From Candidatus Kapaibacterium sp. (GTDB lineage: Bacteria > Bacteroidota > Ignavibacteria > Kapaibacteriales > HRBIN21): a DNA stretch of 59,066 nt. How positions within the stretch are numbered: position 1 is the stretch's first letter; every line of letters begins with the position of its first letter. Below the pieces are notes generated by a model. The model saw nothing but the letters and a program-made list of their open reading frames with translations. It had not been told where the DNA came from and searched no databases. Shown one piece after another: positions 55,599-59,066 of the stretch. Location of the stretch: positions 1 to 59,066 of the forward strand of contig CALKEU010000012.1 in NCBI GenBank assembly GCA_938084565.1. The letters run 5' to 3'. The position numbers and the translations under genes are program-made.

Positions 55599-57628
55599 CA
55601 GCGCACCACCACGGTTACTCGTTCGCGGTTGTTCCACGTCACGTTGAAGTCCCGTGTCGTGACAATGCCGCTCAGATCTGTATCGGGGTTTGCGTACCCT
55701 TCCACATGCTGCCAGAGCTGGAGCAGGCGCAGATCCTCCTCGTCAATGCGGCCATCGCCATTGACATCCCCGCCGATCATGGCCCAGATTGTCCGGCCGT
55801 TATCCCGGAGAGCGCGCAGAGAGCCGGTGCCCCCCAGGAGGCGCTCTGGATCCTGCGTCAGCGCCAACACCTGGTGCTGTGTCTCGGGCGCAAGCTCAAC
55901 GGGTTCTGCCGTGATGATGGCTAAGTGGTTACGGTGATGGAGCGCCACGTAATAGCTCCCTCGCTCCAGTCCTGGCAGCGTCACCGGACTTTTGCCATCC
56001 AGATCCACAATGCGTCCATCGCGCCGGACAAAGGCGGTCCGATAGTACCGCGCCCCGCCCGTCAACAGGGTCCGGAGTTCCACAACGACCCAGTCCACCA
56101 CGGAATCCGGCAGCGGGCTGACTCGAATATAGGGGCGCATTGGGTCGAGCGTGTACGGATAGATCGCCGGTGGGGTCTCCGGTAGCCAGCCCCGCTGACG
56201 CAGATCGTCGGCCATGGAACCATTCCGGTAGGGCCCCTCGAGCACGGCCGCCAGCTGCAGCTGGAGGGCGCGGGCATCATCGCGCAGCCCTATAGCAAAC
56301 TCGCCTGCTCCGTAGACCTCGTCAGCGTAGGCATAGGCCCAGCCGACGGCTGTATCGACCTGCGGTGGGCTGGAACGTCCGGCGGCAAACCAGCCATCGG
56401 CTGTCCAGCGTTGCAGGACAAGAGCCGGCACAGGCAAGCCCTGTGTCTCATCGCGGTCTGCCCCGGGCAGATGGCGCCACCCATAGCCCAGGCGCACATT
56501 GAGTCCCTGAGTGAGAGAACCCCCGCTGGTATCCCATGCCCGCAACTGCAGAACACGCCACACCTTGCGCTCGCTCTGGGGGCGCCAGGGCCGCCGCCGC
56601 GGCAGCACACGCATTTCAAGTTGCCCAATGCTACCCCACTGCGCCGCCTGTACATAGGTGTACGGATTGTTGAAAACCACCGGCTGGCCATCTGTCCGCA
56701 GCCGCGTCCGGCGCATCCTGCCAATAATTTCGGCATCCGGATGGAGGAAGTGGGGGTCAGAGCGCTCAGCCAGGTATGTGAGGACCACATGGCCGTTTGT
56801 ATCCGTCCCGGTCTCTGTCCAGATTGGTGCCCGCAGGACGAGACTCTCCGCCACCGCAATGGAGGAGCGCAGCACCACCCCGCTGTCATTTTCCACATAC
56901 ACTGCTCGCACCGGCAGTGTCTCCGGCGGCAGCTCAGGACCACTCTCGATAATCCCCTGCCCCACGTACCGTACAGCGAGATCCCGACCGTATAGTGGCG
57001 CGGCGGCTATACCACTGGCCGACGTGCGAATGATGAGCGCCGAATCCCCCAGACGGAAATTGTGCTCGGGGCTGTTCCGCAGCAGTCCACGCTTGAGTTC
57101 CAACACCGTCGAGACCGTAAAGCCCCCACCATTGCGTATCTGTGCTCCACTGGGATTATCGAGCTCCAGCTCTCGGTAGAGTCCGGCTCCCCACAATCCC
57201 TGCTCCCGCTCCCCCTGCAGAACCACTCGGCCGTAGAGAAACTCCGGATTGATCACGCCCCAGTGTGCCGCCTCCCCCCGAGCGACAACGGACGCCCCGC
57301 GCGCCAGCCGCAAGACCGTGCCGGAATCGCTCTCGAAGTGCTGCAGTGCAACGAGCGACCGTGCCGTGTCCAACAGCATCTTCCGCGTGCGTCCCGTAAA
57401 CCGCACATCCTCGTACACAATGTGCGGCACATACTGGTTAACCCCCTCGCGGTCCCACGCATAGACGACCTTTCCGCCGAGCGTATCCTGCCGCAGCACA
57501 GCGTTCCCCTTGATGACAATGGTGCCATAGTTGTGAATGGCTCCTTCACTCCGCAGCTGCGCCAGCACAGGCAGAATCGCTCCTCCGAAGAGCAGAAGGA
57601 ACGCTGCACTTCGTATCAGACCCACCAT
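55598..57628 (-). CDS. secreted protein with C-terminal dockerin-type repeats
   Basis: A 676-residue protein with a signal peptide (VGLIRSAAFLLLFGGAILPVLAQ). The start of the mature part, AIHNYGTIVIKGNAVLRQD, resembles repeat units of surface adhesins. Near 625-676 are two dockerin-like calcium loops, GDVNGDGRIDEEDLRLL and NPDTDLSGIVTTRDF, both with the D-x-N/D-x-D/S-G-x-I/V-x-x-x-D pattern. No T9SS tail is seen. The ATG at 57628 follows AGGAGGAGGG, a very strong Shine-Dalgarno; a frame from 57694 lacks one. Dockerins often hold proteins together through cohesins; no cohesin is in view. Confidence 0.85.
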   Translation of the reverse strand: MVGLIRSAAFLLLFGGAILPVLAQLRSEGAIHNYGTIVIKGNAVLRQDTLGGKVVYAWDREGVNQYVPHIVYEDVRFTGRTRKMLLDTARSLVALQHFESDSGTVLRLARGASVVARGEAAHWGVINPEFLYGRVVLQGEREQGLWGAGLYRELELDNPSGAQIRNGGGFTVSTVLELKRGLLRNSPEHNFRLGDSALIIRTSASGIAAAPLYGRDLAVRYVGQGIIESGPELPPETLPVRAVYVENDSGVVLRSSIAVAESLVLRAPIWTETGTDTNGHVVLTYLAERSDPHFLHPDAEIIGRMRRTRLRTDGQPVVFNNPYTYVQAAQWGSIGQLEMRVLPRRRPWRPQSERKVWRVLQLRAWDTSGGSLTQGLNVRLGYGWRHLPGADRDETQGLPVPALVLQRWTADGWFAAGRSSPPQVDTAVGWAYAYADEVYGAGEFAIGLRDDARALQLQLAAVLEGPYRNGSMADDLRQRGWLPETPPAIYPYTLDPMRPYIRVSPLPDSVVDWVVVELRTLLTGGARYYRTAFVRRDGRIVDLDGKSPVTLPGLERGSYYVALHHRNHLAIITAEPVELAPETQHQVLALTQDPERLLGGTGSLRALRDNGRTIWAMIGGDVNGDGRIDEEDLRLLQLWQHVEGYANPDTDLSGIVTTRDFNVTWNNRERVTVVVR

Positions 57629-57665
57629 AGCCCTCCTCCTGCGCAGCCTGCCAGACACGTGCTGC

Positions 57666-57715
57666 CGGGAGCCCCCTGGACTGCTCTCCTCCACATACAG
57701 CGCAGGGAGCTCCCG
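57666..57715 (-). promoter_or_regulatory. long inverted repeat in the leader of the dockerin gene
   Basis: Arms of 13 bases (57666-57678 and 57703-57715) pair with a single T-G wobble around a 24-base loop. On the minus strand it lies 37 bases upstream of the dockerin gene's ATG and 18 bases after the preceding stop. No T-run follows, so an attenuator or mRNA-stability hairpin is more likely than a terminator. The sequence GACTTTTG just before it is one base off TAnnTTTG. Confidence 0.45.
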
Positions 57716-57733
57716 ACAAAAGTCACACCCACC

Positions 57734-59066
57734 TTACTGACCCACCTCCAACGTCCCGAAGTTGTGAATCGTCGCACCGGAAGCGTTTGTCAAACCACCG
57801 GGAACCCGCAGCGTCACCCCGTTCCCTGCGGTCGTGTAGACCACAAGTCCCGCATCAATCGGTGAGCTACCCATATCCGGTGTCCCAGAGCTAATCGTCG
57901 CCGTCCCAGCACGATTGTTGATAAGAGCACCCGGTATGTCAGGGTTGAGTGCAAAGGTCTTAGGACCGCTCGTGGATCCAAAGAGCAGTGCGCTGTTCAG
58001 TGTAGACCCGATGGTAATCCTGGCTGCAAGCTGCGTAGGATACTGCTCGTTGACGGCGTAGTTATCGATCGTCCGCACGTACCCGGCATGCACGGTGTAG
58101 CCGTCGATCACGACCTCATCGGTGGGCGAGGGCTCTGTCCCTTCATCCCATGTAGCTGGGTTCGACCAGCGGCCGTGCCTTATAGCGTAGAAGACACTCG
58201 GCCCACCGCGGAGGAGTAGATCGTTACCCGAGGCAATGAAGCCGAAGCCATTCGGTACCGCTGTAGCCGTGCCCTGAATCCCTGCCAGCTCGATGTAACC
58301 TAGGTTCGAACCTGCCGCAGCCAAGCGTTGGTATGCCTGCCCAGTAGAGACCTTCTCAGGCGTACCGGAACTCGGGGACTCATAGAAGCGCAAGTTGCCC
58401 TGGTTAACGTTGGTATTCCACGTCCCGGGGATGTCAGACACCTTATACCCGATGCGGAAGGTCGCTGTCCAGGCGTTGCTGCCGGCCCAGCTGACGGTGA
58501 CCTTCCGCTGCACATCCCGCGTATTGTCGTAGTTGTTCGGATTGGTCTGCGGGAACGCAGCAATCGTCATCGTGTTTGGGAGTGTGCCAGCAGTGAAGTC
58601 CACAATTGTCTGGGCGTTGTTGAAGGTATACGAGCCCGTGCCGCCAAGAGCGCGCTGCATTGCACCCACGATCTCGGAGTTAAGCCCTGCGCCGGCGTAG
58701 CTTACTGAGGCTGTCGGCGAGGTCATAATCCATGTCTGCCCGCTGGCGACAGTAATATTGTCACTCTGCACCGTCAGGTTACCTGCTACGTAGACATCAC
58801 CCCCGCTCTCGGTCGTCTTCGTACCGCCAGAGGTCTGGACGTTCCCGAAAGGACGGCTGCTCACAGTATAGGGGATCTGCTGCCCATTGGCCGTCGCCGT
58901 AAAGGCCAGCGTTGAGGTTGCATCGAAGGTCCAGTTCGTCCGGGCTGGGAGGTTGTTCTGCAAGGTACCGGCGATATTGAGCGTGGTATTTGCATCAAGC
59001 TGGAGTTGGGCATTGCTCGAGTTAGCCAGCGACAGCGTTGCCCCGTTCTGGACCGTCGCTGTGCCG
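57734..59066 (-). CDS. secreted adhesin-like beta-rich protein, 5' end cut by the window edge
   Basis: The frame is open to the right edge; a TTG at 58963 is not the real start, because coding continues upstream (TLSLANSSNAQLQLDANTTL). At least 444 residues are visible. Ser/Thr/Asn-rich strands with turns resemble the passenger of surface adhesins. SVFYAIRHGRWSNPATWDEG with DEVVIDGYTVHAG is the 'W.nPaTW' G8-like motif seen in many secreted Bacteroidota proteins. The C-terminus, GATIHNFGTLEVG, resembles the N-terminus of the next protein (AIHNYGTIVIKG). No T9SS tail. Function unknown; surface attachment is likely. Confidence 0.8.
   Translation of the reverse strand, partial: GTATVQNGATLSLANSSNAQLQLDANTTLNIAGTLQNNLPARTNWTFDATSTLAFTATANGQQIPYTVSSRPFGNVQTSGGTKTTESGGDVYVAGNLTVQSDNITVASGQTWIMTSPTASVSYAGAGLNSEIVGAMQRALGGTGSYTFNNAQTIVDFTAGTLPNTMTIAAFPQTNPNNYDNTRDVQRKVTVSWAGSNAWTATFRIGYKVSDIPGTWNTNVNQGNLRFYESPSSGTPEKVSTGQAYQRLAAAGSNLGYIELAGIQGTATAVPNGFGFIASGNDLLLRGGPSVFYAIRHGRWSNPATWDEGTEPSPTDEVVIDGYTVHAGYVRTIDNYAVNEQYPTQLAARITIGSTLNSALLFGSTSGPKTFALNPDIPGALINNRAGTATISSGTPDMGSSPIDAGLVVYTTAGNGVTLRVPGGLTNASGATIHNFGTLEVGQ

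Overview
This window is a gene-dense, GC-rich stretch of a bacterial chromosome, probably from a deep-branching Bacteroidota/Chlorobiota lineage (Kapabacteria- or Ignavibacteria-like). Three lines of evidence point there. Secreted proteins carry C-terminal sorting domains of the type IX secretion system (T9SS). At least nine gene starts are preceded by the Bacteroidota-type -7 promoter element TAnnTTTG. The exbB-exbD-exbD-tonB-(PstS-like)-TPR cluster is also typical of that group. The species assignment is inference. I see no tRNA, rRNA, CRISPR array, insertion sequence or phage gene, and no gene-free stretch longer than about 150 bases.

Layout. 1-134: a hairpin terminator and perhaps the 5' end of a gene leaving the window. 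134-9965: a giant T9SS-secreted beta-helix protein, gyrA, a family 9 glycosyltransferase and a histone-deacetylase-like hydrolase. 9908-13463: an inactive-type M16 peptidase homologue, an SDR oxidoreductase, radC, cutA and a small membrane protein. 13497-16193: mrp, rplU, rpmA, mdh. 16283-21880: a Ton energy-transduction operon with a PstS-like lipoprotein and a TPR protein. 21977-24202: recG. 24208-28087 (minus): rplM-rpsI-rpsB-tsf-pyrH-frr. 28221-30222 (minus): two paralogous fibronectin-type lipoproteins. 30372-32966: ald and a FadL-like porin. 33012-36903 (minus): S41 protease, DUF3108 protein, BadF-type kinase and gamma-carbonic-anhydrase-like protein. 37041-38648: alkaline-phosphatase-superfamily enzyme. 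38680-41994 (minus): a Trk/Ktr potassium uptake pair and a PD40 protein. 42071-52628: a lipoprotein, then the translation/RNA cluster rimP-nusA-infB-rbfA-truB-ribF-rpsO-pnp. 52632-59066 (minus): a cell-surface operon of a beta-rich adhesin-like protein (cut by the right edge), a dockerin-bearing protein, a T9SS-tailed protein, an OmpA-family protein and a lone receiver domain.

How the genes work together. Most of the window is core information processing in tightly packed operons with 1-30 base overlaps. The accessory part is envelope biology: T9SS cargo, Ton energisation, lipoproteins, porins and potassium uptake. The most unusual signals are an abrupt change of strand composition inside the giant T9SS gene near position 3050, an extended promoter element TAnnTTTGC at a near-constant distance from start codons, a 176-base out-of-frame overlap of a lipoprotein gene with rimP, and the surface-protein operon at the right edge.
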